DNA of 44,365 nt from Candidatus Methanophagaceae archaeon GoMg2 (GCA_013180585.1 QBUM01000249.1:1-44365); one strand, 5' to 3'. Shown: positions 16,200 through 24,944, counted from the first letter of the stretch. Notes: generated from the letters alone by a model not told the origin. Numbers and translations are program-made.

Positions 16200-16895
16200 A
16201 TGGACGAGAATAAAGCGGGAAAGGGAAAGGAGAGAGCAGCGGAATCGGTATCTTCTTTGATAAAAGACGGTATGGTGGTGGGTCTCGGCACGGGTTCAAC
16301 GGCAGAAATGGCGGTAAGAATGATAGGCAACAGGATAAAAGAGGAAGACCTCGAGATTTTCGTTGTTCCTACTTCACTCAAAACCGAGATGACCGCGATA
16401 GAATGCGGAATTCGCGTTACTACACTTTCTGAGCATTCGTCTTTAGATATTTGTATAGATGGTGCGGACCAGGTGGATTCTCAACTGAATCTGGTCAAAG
16501 GTGGCTGGGGGTCGCATACGAGGGAGAAGATAGTATCGTACGCCGCGAAAAAGCTTATTATATTTATTGATGAAGCGAAATTAGTAGAAAAGCTAAGTAT
16601 GCCTGTTCCGTTAGAAGTTTTACCATACGCCGTGAAAGTGGTGGAGCAGCAGGTAAAAGAGCTTGGTGGTGCGCCTGCTTTAAGGAACGAGGGAAATAGA
16701 GGTGGCTATTTTATAACAGAGGGTGGGAATCTGGTAGTAGATGCAGATTTTGGTGTTATAACTAATCCAGAAAAGTTGAGTGCTGCTCTTTCTTCCGTTG
16801 TCGGCTCGGTCGAACATGGGATATTCACAAATGCCGTTGAGGTGCATGTAGGCAACGAAAAAGGAGTGAAGATATTAAAGAGAAGTGTTTTGTAA
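16200..16895 (+). CDS. rpiA: ribose-5-phosphate isomerase A
   Basis: RpiA interconverts ribose-5-phosphate and ribulose-5-phosphate in pentose metabolism. The 231-residue protein has the phosphate-binding loop GLGTGST (28-34), the catalytic-region DGADQVD (87-93) and KGGWGSHTREK (100-110). The last segment is usually KGGGGA-L-x-REK, so G-to-W and A-to-S changes are present beside the active-site lysine. The C-terminal EHGIFTNAV is typical. The start ATG is the first in frame after the divergent rfcL promoter region. mfnB follows after 43 bp and is probably co-transcribed. Confidence 0.93.
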   Translation: MDENKAGKGKERAAESVSSLIKDGMVVGLGTGSTAEMAVRMIGNRIKEEDLEIFVVPTSLKTEMTAIECGIRVTTLSEHSSLDICIDGADQVDSQLNLVKGGWGSHTREKIVSYAAKKLIIFIDEAKLVEKLSMPVPLEVLPYAVKVVEQQVKELGGAPALRNEGNRGGYFITEGGNLVVDADFGVITNPEKLSAALSSVVGSVEHGIFTNAVEVHVGNEKGVKILKRSVL

Positions 16896-16938
16896 GTAGA
16901 GAGATTAAGATGATGGCGAAAAGGGAGGTTATAGAAAA

Positions 16939-17652
16939 ATGAAAGTGTTAGTAAGCCCGAAGGATATTGAGGAAGCGAAGGCAGTGATTAGTGGAAATGC
17001 GGATATTGTAGACGTGAAGAATCCAAAAGAGGGGTCTTTAGGTGCTAATTTCCCGTGGGTTATAAAATCAATAAAACAATTGGTGGAAGAGAAAGGAAAT
17101 GGAATGAAAATGAGTGCGGCAATCGGCGATTTCGATTATAAGCCGGGGACTGCGTCTTTAGCGGCGTTAGGTGCTGCAGCCTCAGGTGCGGAATACATAA
17201 AAATTGGGTTGCACAAGATAAAGACGAGAGAAGAAGCGATTGATTTGCTTACCGGCGTGGTTAAAGCGGTAAAGGACTTTGACCCTACGAAAAAAGTCGT
17301 TTCGGCTTTCTATGCCGACTACAAACGAATAAACTCGATTTCACCTTTTGAAATTGTAGAAATAGGTAAAGAAGTGGATATAGATGTGGCGATGGTTGAC
17401 ACAGGAATAAAGGATGGGCGGACAACGCTGGAATTTATGAGCGAGGACGAACTTAAGTCTTTTGTTTCTGAATCAAAATCTCTTGGACTGGTGACTGCAC
17501 TTGCAGGTGCACTAAAATTTGAGGATATTCCAGTAATAAAGGCGATAAACCCTGATATACTGGGTGTTCGAGGTATGGTCTGTGGCGGTAATAGAGACGA
17601 TAGCGTACAGGTAGAGTTGGTGACAAATTTGAAGAAGATGGTTGCGGAGTGA
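16939..17652 (+). CDS. mfnB: (5-formylfuran-3-yl)methyl phosphate synthase
   Basis: MfnB makes the furan precursor of methanofuran from two glyceraldehyde-3-phosphate molecules. The 237-residue TIM barrel has K27 in DIVDVKNPKEGSLGA, the Schiff-base lysine position known from Methanocaldococcus, and K88 in YIKIGLHK, matching the second catalytic lysine. Other motifs are AAIGDFDYKPG, SAFYADY and GVRGMVCGGNR. A strong Shine-Dalgarno sequence (GGGAGGTTATAG) precedes the ATG. It fits with ftr at 25148, whose substrate carrier is methanofuran. Confidence 0.94.
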   Translation: MKVLVSPKDIEEAKAVISGNADIVDVKNPKEGSLGANFPWVIKSIKQLVEEKGNGMKMSAAIGDFDYKPGTASLAALGAAASGAEYIKIGLHKIKTREEAIDLLTGVVKAVKDFDPTKKVVSAFYADYKRINSISPFEIVEIGKEVDIDVAMVDTGIKDGRTTLEFMSEDELKSFVSESKSLGLVTALAGALKFEDIPVIKAINPDILGVRGMVCGGNRDDSVQVELVTNLKKMVAE

Positions 17653-17743
17653 GCAAGTAATAAGAGATGTGAGAGGGCACTAAAAGCAGATATATACAGG
17701 CAGAAATTGATTAACTAGATTATATAGTAATGCTCATAGTAGA

Positions 17744-18883
17744 ATGAAGCGGATTTTTCACGTTGCGGACACACACATAGGCTATTCGGCGTACCGGAAG
17801 ATAGATGAGGCAACCGGCTTGAACCAGCGAGAAGTGGACGCCTACGAAGCATTCAAGCATTTTGTGGATTATGCGCTAAAAGAGAAGCCTGATGCCGTAT
17901 TACATGCAGGTGACCTCTTCGATTCCGTGCGACCGACGAATCGCGCTATCTCTTTCGTACTCAGCCAGTTGATACGATTAAGTGATGCTGATATTCCATT
18001 TGTGGTGATTTCAGGCAATCATGAGACGCCTCGTTTAAAGGAGACGGGCAGTGTCCTCAGCCTGTTTGAGCATATTCCTGGAATACACGTGATTTATGAG
18101 TCTAATTATAAAATCGTTGAGTTTGATGGCTTAAGTGTCCATGCTGTCCCGCATTGCGATGACATCGAAGCGGAGAAGAAGAAACTGAAGCCGAATAACG
18201 CTGGTTCCAATATCGCACTACTGCATGCCAGCGTTCAGGGTGCGGGACAGCCGACGTTCCTGATGGGTGAATTCAACGAGCAAATTGTCAGCATTGATGA
18301 CTTAACTGGTTTTGACTATATCGCTTTAGGGCATTTTCACGGGTGCACGAAAGTAAGAGCAAACGCATACTATGCCGGCTCCACAGAACGATTCAGCTTC
18401 AACGAGGTGAATGACGCTAAAGGTTTCTTAGAAGTAAACCTAATAGAAGATGGTGGAACTGAGGTCATATTTCATTCTTTAAATATACGGGAGATGGCGG
18501 ATTTGGAGCCGATTGTTTGCAGCGGTCTCAATGCGCAGGAGATAGGAACTGCAATAAAACATCACATCCAGGAATGCAATCCGCAAAATAAAGTAGTGCG
18601 GTTAAAAGTGCAGGATATGCCCCTGCATGTGTACCATTCACTGGACTTTGACGACTTTAAGCGGTTAACGAAGTCCGCAGTTCATTTCGAGATAAAATAC
18701 GAATTCCGAATGGATAGTGAGTTACCGTATGCCGAACAGCCAGCTTTTCATTCGTTGCATACCGAGTTCGATAAGTTTATCGGCAAGTACACGATAGGAA
18801 CGGATGTGGATAAAGGAAAGCTAAAGGCGCTGGGGATGAAGTACATGCAGGAATGGGAGAAGGATAACGAAGAAGAGGGCTGA
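17744..18883 (+). CDS. mre11: Mre11/SbcD-family DNA double-strand break repair nuclease
   Basis: This is a 379-residue calcineurin-like phosphoesterase with the full motif set: VADTHIGY (D9, H11), HAGDLFD (55-61), ISGNHETPR (89-97), LLHASVQG and LGHFHG, which bind two metal ions. A capping domain follows. Archaeal Mre11 normally works with Rad50, usually encoded next to it along with HerA-NurA, but no rad50 is adjacent here. The C-terminal half is shorter than in many Mre11 proteins. The gene is flanked by mfnB and a tRNA gene. Confidence 0.88.
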   Translation: MKRIFHVADTHIGYSAYRKIDEATGLNQREVDAYEAFKHFVDYALKEKPDAVLHAGDLFDSVRPTNRAISFVLSQLIRLSDADIPFVVISGNHETPRLKETGSVLSLFEHIPGIHVIYESNYKIVEFDGLSVHAVPHCDDIEAEKKKLKPNNAGSNIALLHASVQGAGQPTFLMGEFNEQIVSIDDLTGFDYIALGHFHGCTKVRANAYYAGSTERFSFNEVNDAKGFLEVNLIEDGGTEVIFHSLNIREMADLEPIVCSGLNAQEIGTAIKHHIQECNPQNKVVRLKVQDMPLHVYHSLDFDDFKRLTKSAVHFEIKYEFRMDSELPYAEQPAFHSLHTEFDKFIGKYTIGTDVDKGKLKALGMKYMQEWEKDNEEEG

Positions 18884-18953
18884 AAAGCATCCACCTTCTT
18901 TAGTTATTATTTTATTGTGAAAGAGAGATATGTTAAAGCAAGGTGGATAGAAA

Positions 18954-19026
18954 AGTCCCGTGGTGTAGCGGTCAAGCATACCGGCCTTTGGAGCCTGTGA
19001 CAGAGGTTCGAATCCTCTCGGGACTA
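18954..19026 (+). tRNA. tRNA-Gln (TTG)
   Basis: The acceptor AGTCCCG (18954-18960) pairs with CGGGACT (19019-19025), and discriminator A is at 19026. The anticodon loop is CTTTGGA with anticodon TTG. The T arm is AGAGG-TTCGAAT-CCTCT. The anticodon stem CCGGC/GCCTG contains one C-U mismatch at the second pair; all other stems are sound. No intron is seen. Confidence 0.9.
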
Positions 19027-19061
19027 TTTTTAAAGTACCCTAAATCAAAAGAGATTTTAGA

Positions 19062-20057
19062 GTGATGATTAAAAACGAAAAAACGTTAGAACGCTGCAAA
19101 TTGGTAAAAGCTCCTGCACTTGCCGGTCCGGGGTACGGGTGCGCTCCTGAGGCACGTCCAATACTGGAGCATATCGAAAGAGGAGTGGTAGTTATAGATA
19201 AACCCGCGGGTCCGACATCGCACGAAGTTGTTGCGTGGGTAAAGGAGATACTGAAATTAAAGAAGGCAGCGCATACGGGGACACTGGACCCGAATGTTAC
19301 AGGCGTACTGCCGGTTCTGCTTGGCGCGACAAGGAAGTTAGCCGATAGTTTCGTTTGGGACAAGGAGTACGTATTCGTGATGAAACTGCATGGCGCGGTT
19401 GATGAAGCAGAGCTGAGAAAGGTAAGTAAAGAATTCGTAGGGAAGATATACCAAAAGCCGCCATTGAAATCCGCTGTTAAGAGAAGGATAAGGGTGAGAA
19501 CCGTGCGGTACATAGAGATAAAGGAGATAGAGGGGACGGACGTGTTGATGAGGGTGGGTTGTGAAGCCGGAACGTACATAAGAATGCTCTGTCACCATAT
19601 CGGGCTCGCATTGGGCGTGGGCGCGCACATGTTACAGTTGAGAAGGACGAAATCATTCCCATTCGATGAGGCTAATATCATGAAACTACAAGACCTGAAG
19701 GATGCGTATGTGCTTTATGAAGGAGGAGATGAGAGCCTTCTCCGCGAACTAATCATGCCGATGGAATATACGCTGGGGCATCTGCCGTGCATAATCGTAA
19801 AAGATACCGCGGTTGATGCGATATGCCACGGCGCGGATCTCGCAGCACCCGGTATTTCAAGGATAGAAGAAGGAATAAATATAGGGGATCGTGTAGTATT
19901 ATATACGCTAAAAGGGGAAGCGGTATGCAGAGGCAAAGCAAAGATGAGCACCGAGAGTATGTTCAGAGCCAAGGAAGGAATATGTGTAGACGCGGAGAAG
20001 GTGTTTATGAAGCCCGGGACATATATGAAAGGTTGGGGTGATAAAGAGACGGGATAG
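19062..20057 (+). CDS. cbf5: Cbf5-type pseudouridine synthase (H/ACA RNP catalytic subunit)
   Basis: Cbf5 isomerises uridine in rRNA guided by H/ACA RNAs and also makes tRNA psi55. In the 331-residue protein the N-terminal segment contains GVVVIDKPAGPTSHEVVAWV. The catalytic aspartate is D76 in HTGTLDPNVTGVLP, followed by KEYVFVMKLHG, the KPPLKSAVKRRIRVR loop and GTYIRMLCHHIG. A C-terminal PUA domain (from about 245) contains GVGIN-like GISRIEEGINIGDRVV and LKGEAVCRGKA. It is packed between tRNA-Gln and tRNA-Ser on the same strand, a fitting RNA-modification context. The alternative start is the next Met. Confidence 0.93.
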   Translation: MMIKNEKTLERCKLVKAPALAGPGYGCAPEARPILEHIERGVVVIDKPAGPTSHEVVAWVKEILKLKKAAHTGTLDPNVTGVLPVLLGATRKLADSFVWDKEYVFVMKLHGAVDEAELRKVSKEFVGKIYQKPPLKSAVKRRIRVRTVRYIEIKEIEGTDVLMRVGCEAGTYIRMLCHHIGLALGVGAHMLQLRRTKSFPFDEANIMKLQDLKDAYVLYEGGDESLLRELIMPMEYTLGHLPCIIVKDTAVDAICHGADLAAPGISRIEEGINIGDRVVLYTLKGEAVCRGKAKMSTESMFRAKEGICVDAEKVFMKPGTYMKGWGDKETG

Positions 20058-20066
20058 AACAAAGGA

Positions 20067-20169
20067 GCCGAGGTGGCTGAGTGGAAAGGCGCAGGCCTGG
20101 AATTTACAGGGCCAAACTGATAGCCTGTGTTCCGAAAGGGACTCAAGGGTTCAAATCCCTTCCTCGGCG
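20067..20169 (+). tRNA. tRNA-Ser (GGA) with probable intron
   Basis: The acceptor GCCGAGG (20067-20073) pairs with CCTCGGC (20162-20168). Discriminator G at 20169 favours serine. A long variable arm (GTTCC-GAAA-GGGAC) and a T arm AAGGG/CCCTT are present. The anticodon stem CAGGC (20092-20096) pairs with GCCTG (20123-20127), but 26 nt lie between, so a 19-nt intron at 20103-20121 after position 37 is inferred. That leaves loop CTGGAA+A and anticodon GGA (20099-20101). The expected bulge-helix-bulge is weak: the four-base central helix pairs poorly. Confidence 0.85.
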
Positions 20170-20232
20170 AAAAATACTCTTTTTAGATAAAACATATTTC
20201 TTTGGTAAAACAGTTATTAAAAGAAACGCAAA

Positions 20233-20751
20233 ATGAGCGAAGAAGGGGAGAAGGCAGAAGGAGTGGAAGAGGATGAATTCCGGCATATTGTCCGGATTTT
20301 AGACACAGACTTGGATGGTAACAGGCGCGTGGCATATTCGCTCTGTGGGATAAAGGGAATAGGAAGGAGAGTGGCGAGGACAGTAGTCATAACTGCGGGT
20401 ATAGATCCGAATGCGAAGATGGGCTATCTATCAAACAGCGATGTAGAGAAGTTAAAAACAGCAGTTAGCGGTGTAGAGAAACGATTACCTTGGTGGATGC
20501 TGAACAGGAGAAAAGATTTGATTAGTGGTGAGGACAAGCATATAATGGGCTCTGACATGGCGTTGAAGTTCAGGGACGACATAAATTTGTTGCGTAAGAT
20601 ACGGTCTTATCGTGGAATACGACATGAGAGGGGGCTGAGAGTGAGAGGACAAAGGACAAAATCAACAGGACGAAGAGGAATGGTAGTAGGCGTGGTGAGA
20701 AAGAAGATTTTAGCGAAGACAGGCGGAGGTAAGCGAGATGGGGCATCCTAA
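20233..20751 (+). CDS. rps13p: 30S ribosomal protein S13 (uS13)
   Basis: S13 sits in the small-subunit head and contacts the P-site tRNA. The 172-residue protein has FRHIVRILDTDLDG, the helix-two-turn-helix region CGIKGIGRRVARTV, PWWMLNRRKD, and the C-terminal rRNA-binding tail SYRGIRHERGLRVRGQRTKS. The acidic N-terminal extension (SEEGEKAEGVEEDE) is unusually long and probably disordered. It starts the S13-S4-S11-RpoD operon, overlapping the S4 start by 14 bp. Confidence 0.96.
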   Translation: MSEEGEKAEGVEEDEFRHIVRILDTDLDGNRRVAYSLCGIKGIGRRVARTVVITAGIDPNAKMGYLSNSDVEKLKTAVSGVEKRLPWWMLNRRKDLISGEDKHIMGSDMALKFRDDINLLRKIRSYRGIRHERGLRVRGQRTKSTGRRGMVVGVVRKKILAKTGGGKRDGAS

Positions 20752-21292
20752 GAAGAGTAAGAAGACGTACGAACGACCAAGAAGACCCTGGGTGTTGCAA
20801 AGGATAAAAGAGGAGCGGGAGTTAGCAGAGAAATACGGACTAAAGAACAAGCGAGAGATATGGAAAGCAGCGAGCATAATAAAGAAATATCGGCGTGAAA
20901 TAAGAAACATCTTAGCGGAAATAGCAGGTATGAAACCCTCAGAACATACGATAAATAAGGAAGCGGCTATCTTAGCGAGCTTGAAGCGGAAGGGAATGTT
21001 GGGTGAAGGTACGAGTTTGGAGGATGTTCTGGAGTTGGACGTGCAGGATATCATGGAACGGCGGCTTCAGACCTGCGTACATAAAAAGGGGCTGGCGAAT
21101 TCGCCGAAACATGCCAGACAACTCATCGTTCACGGACATATCGCGGTTAATAATAGGCGAGTTACAATTCCATCTTATATAGTGAAGATGGATGATGAAA
21201 GGGGAATTAGCTTTTATGAGCATGCTCCGGCTTCTATTACGTCCATTGGCAGTGAGCAAGGCGAGGGAATAGAAGAGGGCAAGGAGAAATAA
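20738..21292 (+). CDS. rps4p: 30S ribosomal protein S4 (uS4)
   Basis: S4 initiates assembly of the 30S body and is a fidelity protein. The 184-residue archaeal-length form has GHPKKSKKTYERPRRPW at the start, RREIRNILAEIAGM, and an S4 RNA-binding domain around MERRLQTCVHKKGLANSPKH, ARQLIVHGHIAVNNRRV and PSYIVK. The start overlaps the S13 reading frame by 14 bp, so translation is likely coupled. The C-terminus is acidic (GEGIEEGKEK). Confidence 0.96.
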   Translation: MGHPKKSKKTYERPRRPWVLQRIKEERELAEKYGLKNKREIWKAASIIKKYRREIRNILAEIAGMKPSEHTINKEAAILASLKRKGMLGEGTSLEDVLELDVQDIMERRLQTCVHKKGLANSPKHARQLIVHGHIAVNNRRVTIPSYIVKMDDERGISFYEHAPASITSIGSEQGEGIEEGKEK

Positions 21293-21309
21293 TATAACGA
21301 GGTTAAATA

Positions 21310-21699
21310 ATGGTAGAAGAAAAATGGGTAATTGCACATATCTTCTCTTCTTTTAATAATACTATCATCACGGTTACCGATATGACCGGTGCGGAGACGA
21401 TTGCAAGGGCTTCTGGTGGTATGGTAGCAAAAGCGGACCGTGATGAGAGTTCTCCGTATACTGCGATGCAGATGGCGGCACAACTTGCGGAGAAATTAAA
21501 AGAGCGGGAAATAAGGGGTATTCATGTGAAGGTAAAAGCGGCGTCGGGGCGTAAGTCGAGAACACCCGCACCAGGGGCACAAGCGGCGATTCGGGCTTTT
21601 GCCCGTGCAGGGTTACGAATAGGTAAAATAGAGGACGTGACTCCAGTACCGCATGACGGAACGAAGCGTCCTGGTGGGAAGCGAGGCAGGAGAGTTTAA
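21310..21699 (+). CDS. rps11p: 30S ribosomal protein S11 (uS11)
   Basis: S11 is a platform protein near the E site. The 129-residue protein has [56 protein letters not shown], and the conserved C-terminus [20 protein letters not shown]. It lies 17 bp downstream of S4 in the standard archaeal operon order. Confidence 0.97.
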   Translation: MVEEKWVIAHIFSSFNNTIITVTDMTGAETIARASGGMVAKADRDESSPYTAMQMAAQLAEKLKEREIRGIHVKVKAASGRKSRTPAPGAQAAIRAFARAGLRIGKIEDVTPVPHDGTKRPGGKRGRRV

Positions 21700-21767
21700 G
21701 TAGGGTAAGCGTGCAAAAAGAAGGTGTATAGCAGTTTTTAGTAAAGGTTTTGCGGAGCAAGAAGTGT

Positions 21768-22427
21768 ATGGAAGTAAAAATATTGGAACGCGAGGAGAAT
21801 GAAGTAATAATTGTGCTTTCGGGTGTGAAAGTGCGGTTTGTAAATGCACTGAGGAGGGCAATGATTGCAGAAGTGCCGAAGCTTGCGATTGATGAGGTAA
21901 ACATTTATGAAAACAACTCTTTATTATACGATGAGCAATTGGCGTTGCGTCTTGCGTTGACACCCTTGAAGACGGACGATCTCAGTGCTTATAGTGATGA
22001 AGACCAAATTTCTCTGACTTTGAAAGCGGTGAGTCCAGAAAGAGAGGGATATACAATGGTTTATTCCAAGGAACTCATCTCGTCAGACCCTCATGTAGAA
22101 CCCGCATTTGAGAACATTCCCCTTGTGAAGCTGATTTCTACTGAGAGAGAGATTAGTGGCATGAGAACGGTCGCGCGACAAAGCCTCTCTTTTGAGGCTA
22201 TTGCAAGGCTGGGCAGGGGGAGCGAGCATTCGAAGTGGCAGCCTGTGACCGTGTGTGGCATAAAAAAGATGCAGAATCAAGGTGAGGGGACGAAGGCAGA
22301 TAAGAAGTCGTTATTATTCAGTATTGAGGGCGACGGTTCCGTGCCGGTAGATGAGATAGTAATAGAAGCGGCGAGGATAATGCGAGAGAAATGTGAGATG
22401 GTAGTAAATGAATTGACGAGTCAGTAG
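21768..22427 (+). CDS. rpoD: DNA-directed RNA polymerase subunit D
   Basis: Subunit D (Rpb3/alpha homologue) nucleates RNA polymerase assembly with subunit L. The start at MEVKILEREEN (21768) matches family members; the frame opens 18 bp earlier. Motifs are VRFVNALRRAMIAEVPKLAID (alpha motif), LRLALTPLKT, and ARLGRGSEHSKWQPVTVC followed by the C-terminal dimerisation segment. The ferredoxin-like [4Fe-4S] domain found in some archaeal D subunits is absent, since no cysteine cluster is present. In many euryarchaea rpl18e and rpl13 follow; here the next gene is cofC. Confidence 0.93.
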   Translation: MEVKILEREENEVIIVLSGVKVRFVNALRRAMIAEVPKLAIDEVNIYENNSLLYDEQLALRLALTPLKTDDLSAYSDEDQISLTLKAVSPEREGYTMVYSKELISSDPHVEPAFENIPLVKLISTEREISGMRTVARQSLSFEAIARLGRGSEHSKWQPVTVCGIKKMQNQGEGTKADKKSLLFSIEGDGSVPVDEIVIEAARIMREKCEMVVNELTSQ

Positions 22428-22459
22428 TTATCAACTAATTACAAGATACCACGTGGAAA

Positions 22460-23140
22460 TTGAAAATAAAAGCGATTATACCGTTTAAGAAGAAAGGCGC
22501 GAAATCGAGATTAGGCTCGTTTTTAAGCGAGAAAGAGCGTGAGGAACTCGCTATACGAATGTTAACGGATGTATTAGTTGCGTTATCAGAATCGGCGATA
22601 GGGAAAATCGAGATAATTACAACATGCACCCGGGACGAGCTAATAGGCGAATTGAGGTTAACGCATCGTGACTTGAAGTCAAAACTGAGTGTAAGGACGG
22701 ATGCAAGAGGCCTGAACGAAATGCTGAACGAACTATTAACAAGAGAAGAAGAGCCAATGCTGATAATAATGGCAGATATTCCGCTGGCAACGCCCGAAAC
22801 TATAAATGAAATTATTCGGCACGAGGAGGATGTAGTAGTGATGCCAGGAAGAAATGGAGGTACAAACGCTCTATTTCTGCGACGACCTCACGATTTCGCC
22901 GTATCTTACTATGGAATTAGCTTTTTGGCGCATATAGAGACTGCGAAGAGGCGTAATTTGAGTTATGCGGTTCATGACTCCTTCTTTATCGGTGTGGATA
23001 TAGACGAGGTAGAAGATCTGATAGAGTTATTGATTCATGGCAGAGGTGCTTCGGTGGAATACCTACGAGAAATTGGCGTTCGACTTCGTGTGGATAAAGC
23101 GGCAAAGGTGAGGGTGAGCGTGGAGCGAACTTCATCTTAG
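22460..23140 (+). CDS. cofC: 2-phospho-L-lactate guanylyltransferase
   Basis: CofC activates 2-phospholactate (or phosphoenolpyruvate) with GTP to build the F420 side chain. The 226-residue protein has AIIPFKKKGAKSRLG (nucleotide-binding loop), LIIMADIPLATPETI (metal-binding Asp), VVVMPGRNGGTNALFLRRP and FFIGVDIDEVEDL. The start codon appears to be TTG at 22460, 33 bp after rpoD. Coenzyme F420 fits with the other C1 enzymes in the window. It is followed by a spacer with mobile repeats. Confidence 0.92.
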   Translation: MKIKAIIPFKKKGAKSRLGSFLSEKEREELAIRMLTDVLVALSESAIGKIEIITTCTRDELIGELRLTHRDLKSKLSVRTDARGLNEMLNELLTREEEPMLIIMADIPLATPETINEIIRHEEDVVVMPGRNGGTNALFLRRPHDFAVSYYGISFLAHIETAKRRNLSYAVHDSFFIGVDIDEVEDLIELLIHGRGASVEYLREIGVRLRVDKAAKVRVSVERTSS

Positions 23141-23249
23141 GCTTCATCCCTGAAGTGTCCGTAACCTCATTCAAAACAAACAGATTTACGAACCCCTATG
23201 TGTGGAGAGTTAATCCAGTATCTCATCAAGCACATATCAAGAAAATAAA

Positions 23250-23335
23250 TCACTGGACACAGATTAACGCTGATTTACGCGGATCAACAATCTCAAACTC
23301 AAATAAATCCGTATCCTTCGTAGAATGTAGTTATA
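23250..23335 (+). repeat. family C palindromic repeat, short
   Basis: GACACAGATTAACGCTGATT is followed by TACGCGGATC, and a weaker inverted AAATCCGTATCCTTCG about 30 bp on. It is a degenerate member of the same dispersed family as 11698 and 29606. The spacer 23141-23500 otherwise holds only the element at 23339 and a terminator. Confidence 0.45.
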
Positions 23336-23338
23336 CTT

Positions 23339-23453
23339 TATAGAGGCTGTCCCACAATTGATTTTAACCATAAAAATATCGCTTCTTTTGGGGTTTAAAG
23401 CCCTATTTGTCTTTCTTTTTCCGCTATTTTTGGATTGTGGGACAGCCTCTATA
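23339..23453. mobile_element. 115-bp MITE with perfect 20-bp inverted repeats
   Basis: The left end TATAGAGGCTGTCCCACAAT (23339-23358) and the right end (23434-23453) are exact reverse complements. The interior of about 75 bp has no coding capacity. The terminal TA could be part of a TA target duplication. The size, exact repeats and lack of coding fit a miniature inverted-repeat element mobilised in trans. Read as RNA it would also form a long hairpin. Confidence 0.75.
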
Positions 23454-23460
23454 TAGATTA

Positions 23461-23507
23461 AAAAATAAAAAAGGAATGAGTTTTTTTCATTGTTTAATAC
23501 TCATTCC
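23461..23507 (-). terminator. hairpin terminator overlapping the stop of the secreted protein gene
   Basis: On the minus strand GGAATGAGT (23499-23507) pairs with ACTCATTCC (23473-23481) and is followed by TTTTTTATTTTTT. The stem contains the TGA stop codon (23501-23503) of the upstream gene. Confidence 0.65.
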
Positions 23508-24934
23508 CCTATCTCTATTGTGTACTCAAAGTCTTGTACGTTAATCGGCAGTATCTCCAGTGCCCATTGCCCACCTGTTGCGTTAGTTACCTTGTATGTT
23601 TTGCTGTATTCTGTGTACCTCACGTGATATGGTTCTTCACTTGCGGTATCCCAGGGATAATATGGTTTATAGTCCATACCAACGTTTACTTCTCTTTTCT
23701 TGACCGTTTTTGACGACTCTGGTGTCACTTTTTTGCCGTCTTGATTTGACAGCTCAACATTGAACGAAGGTTCTTCTGCCGCTCTATTGTAGCTACCGTA
23801 TCCGTACTCGCGGGCGGTGACCATGACGCTGAAGGTCTCTCCTTGTCCAACGGTAAAATTATCACTGTATGGCGTTGTGGGTTGTTTCCAGACCTCTATG
23901 TTCATGTTCACTATTTGGCCCCATTCAAGAACAGAGGGGTCGTCTATGTTTAGATTTATTTCAGTCTCGTACCATCCAAATGTATCATCGGGTACATCCA
24001 GAGTAACCGTTACCGTTGCCGTTGAGTTCGCAGGCACATTTGCAGGTGCTTCTATCGTTAGCCAATCATCGGGAATCCTGCCTTCGTTGTATCCATAGGG
24101 AAACGGAACAAATACAGGCCGCTCTATTATCCACTCTTTTCCCCCTCCTATTTCCGGGTTTATTGCAATCGCTTTGTCGCCTATATTTTCAAGCTGTATC
24201 TCATATTCGTAACTCTGTCCTGCCTTTACCCTGTCGCTTATATATTGTGGCCAAAAGTAAATCTTCGGCGGTGTCCAAACGTTTACCGATAAGTCCATAG
24301 CATTCACGTACTTCGGATACGGCTCAGGATAGGGTGCTTGGAACGTATCATCAGTAAATACGATTTGAGCGTTGTAATATCCAATTTCCGCATCGTCTGG
24401 TATATTTATCGTAACGTTGTAGTCTTGCTTAACGCCCGCCGCTATCTCTGCGCTCATTGGCTCAACAGTTATCCAATCTTTTTCAATGCAGTAATCACAA
24501 TATGGCAATGTTTCGATGTGTACCTGCGTGGATACCGACTTGTTTTCATCATGTTTTACTGTTACTGTAAACTCTGTTTTGTCTCCGGGTTTCATCTCAA
24601 ACCGCACGTATCGCGACGAGATTAGCAATCTGGTGTAATTAACATCTATAGGCTCTTCTGGCGGTTCTGGCAGCTTTACAATAGGCTCTATAATAGGTTC
24701 TGGAGTAGGCCTATAGGGCTTTGGGTAGACTTTAGGAGTACCTACTCGTGGATAAATATGTGCTGCACCACCATCTCCTGCTACTCGGGGCTGTCGCATC
24801 GTATCCCAGTGGAATACTCGTGGCTGATCCTTTATTGTTGCCTGTGTGGAAATACCCTGGGTAATGACAGTTCCAACAAGCAGTACCACAAACAAGACCG
24901 CGACTGAAACTACTATCTTCTTTTTCGCTAACAT
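23501..24934 (-). CDS. secreted Ig-like (NEW3/COG1470-type) surface protein
   Basis: This 477-residue protein has a Sec signal or anchor (KKKIVVSVAVLFVVLLVGTV) followed by a Pro-rich linker (residues about 75-95, with TPEPIIEPIVKLPEPPEEP). It then has at least three beta-sandwich repeats of the kind that read 'xxGDKTEFTVTVKH...ITVEP...AGxxxxYNVTINIPDDAEIGYY'. These repeats recur near 110-200, 225-320 and 345-440. Many Asn-x-Thr sequons suggest glycosylation. There is no catalytic motif; it is probably a cell-surface structural or adhesion protein. A strong Shine-Dalgarno sequence (AGGAGGTAAT) precedes the ATG. It is divergent from ftr. Confidence 0.75.
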   Translation of the reverse strand: MLAKKKIVVSVAVLFVVLLVGTVITQGISTQATIKDQPRVFHWDTMRQPRVAGDGGAAHIYPRVGTPKVYPKPYRPTPEPIIEPIVKLPEPPEEPIDVNYTRLLISSRYVRFEMKPGDKTEFTVTVKHDENKSVSTQVHIETLPYCDYCIEKDWITVEPMSAEIAAGVKQDYNVTINIPDDAEIGYYNAQIVFTDDTFQAPYPEPYPKYVNAMDLSVNVWTPPKIYFWPQYISDRVKAGQSYEYEIQLENIGDKAIAINPEIGGGKEWIIERPVFVPFPYGYNEGRIPDDWLTIEAPANVPANSTATVTVTLDVPDDTFGWYETEINLNIDDPSVLEWGQIVNMNIEVWKQPTTPYSDNFTVGQGETFSVMVTAREYGYGSYNRAAEEPSFNVELSNQDGKKVTPESSKTVKKREVNVGMDYKPYYPWDTASEEPYHVRYTEYSKTYKVTNATGGQWALEILPINVQDFEYTIEIGE

Positions 24935-24944
24935 CTCTTCTTTT

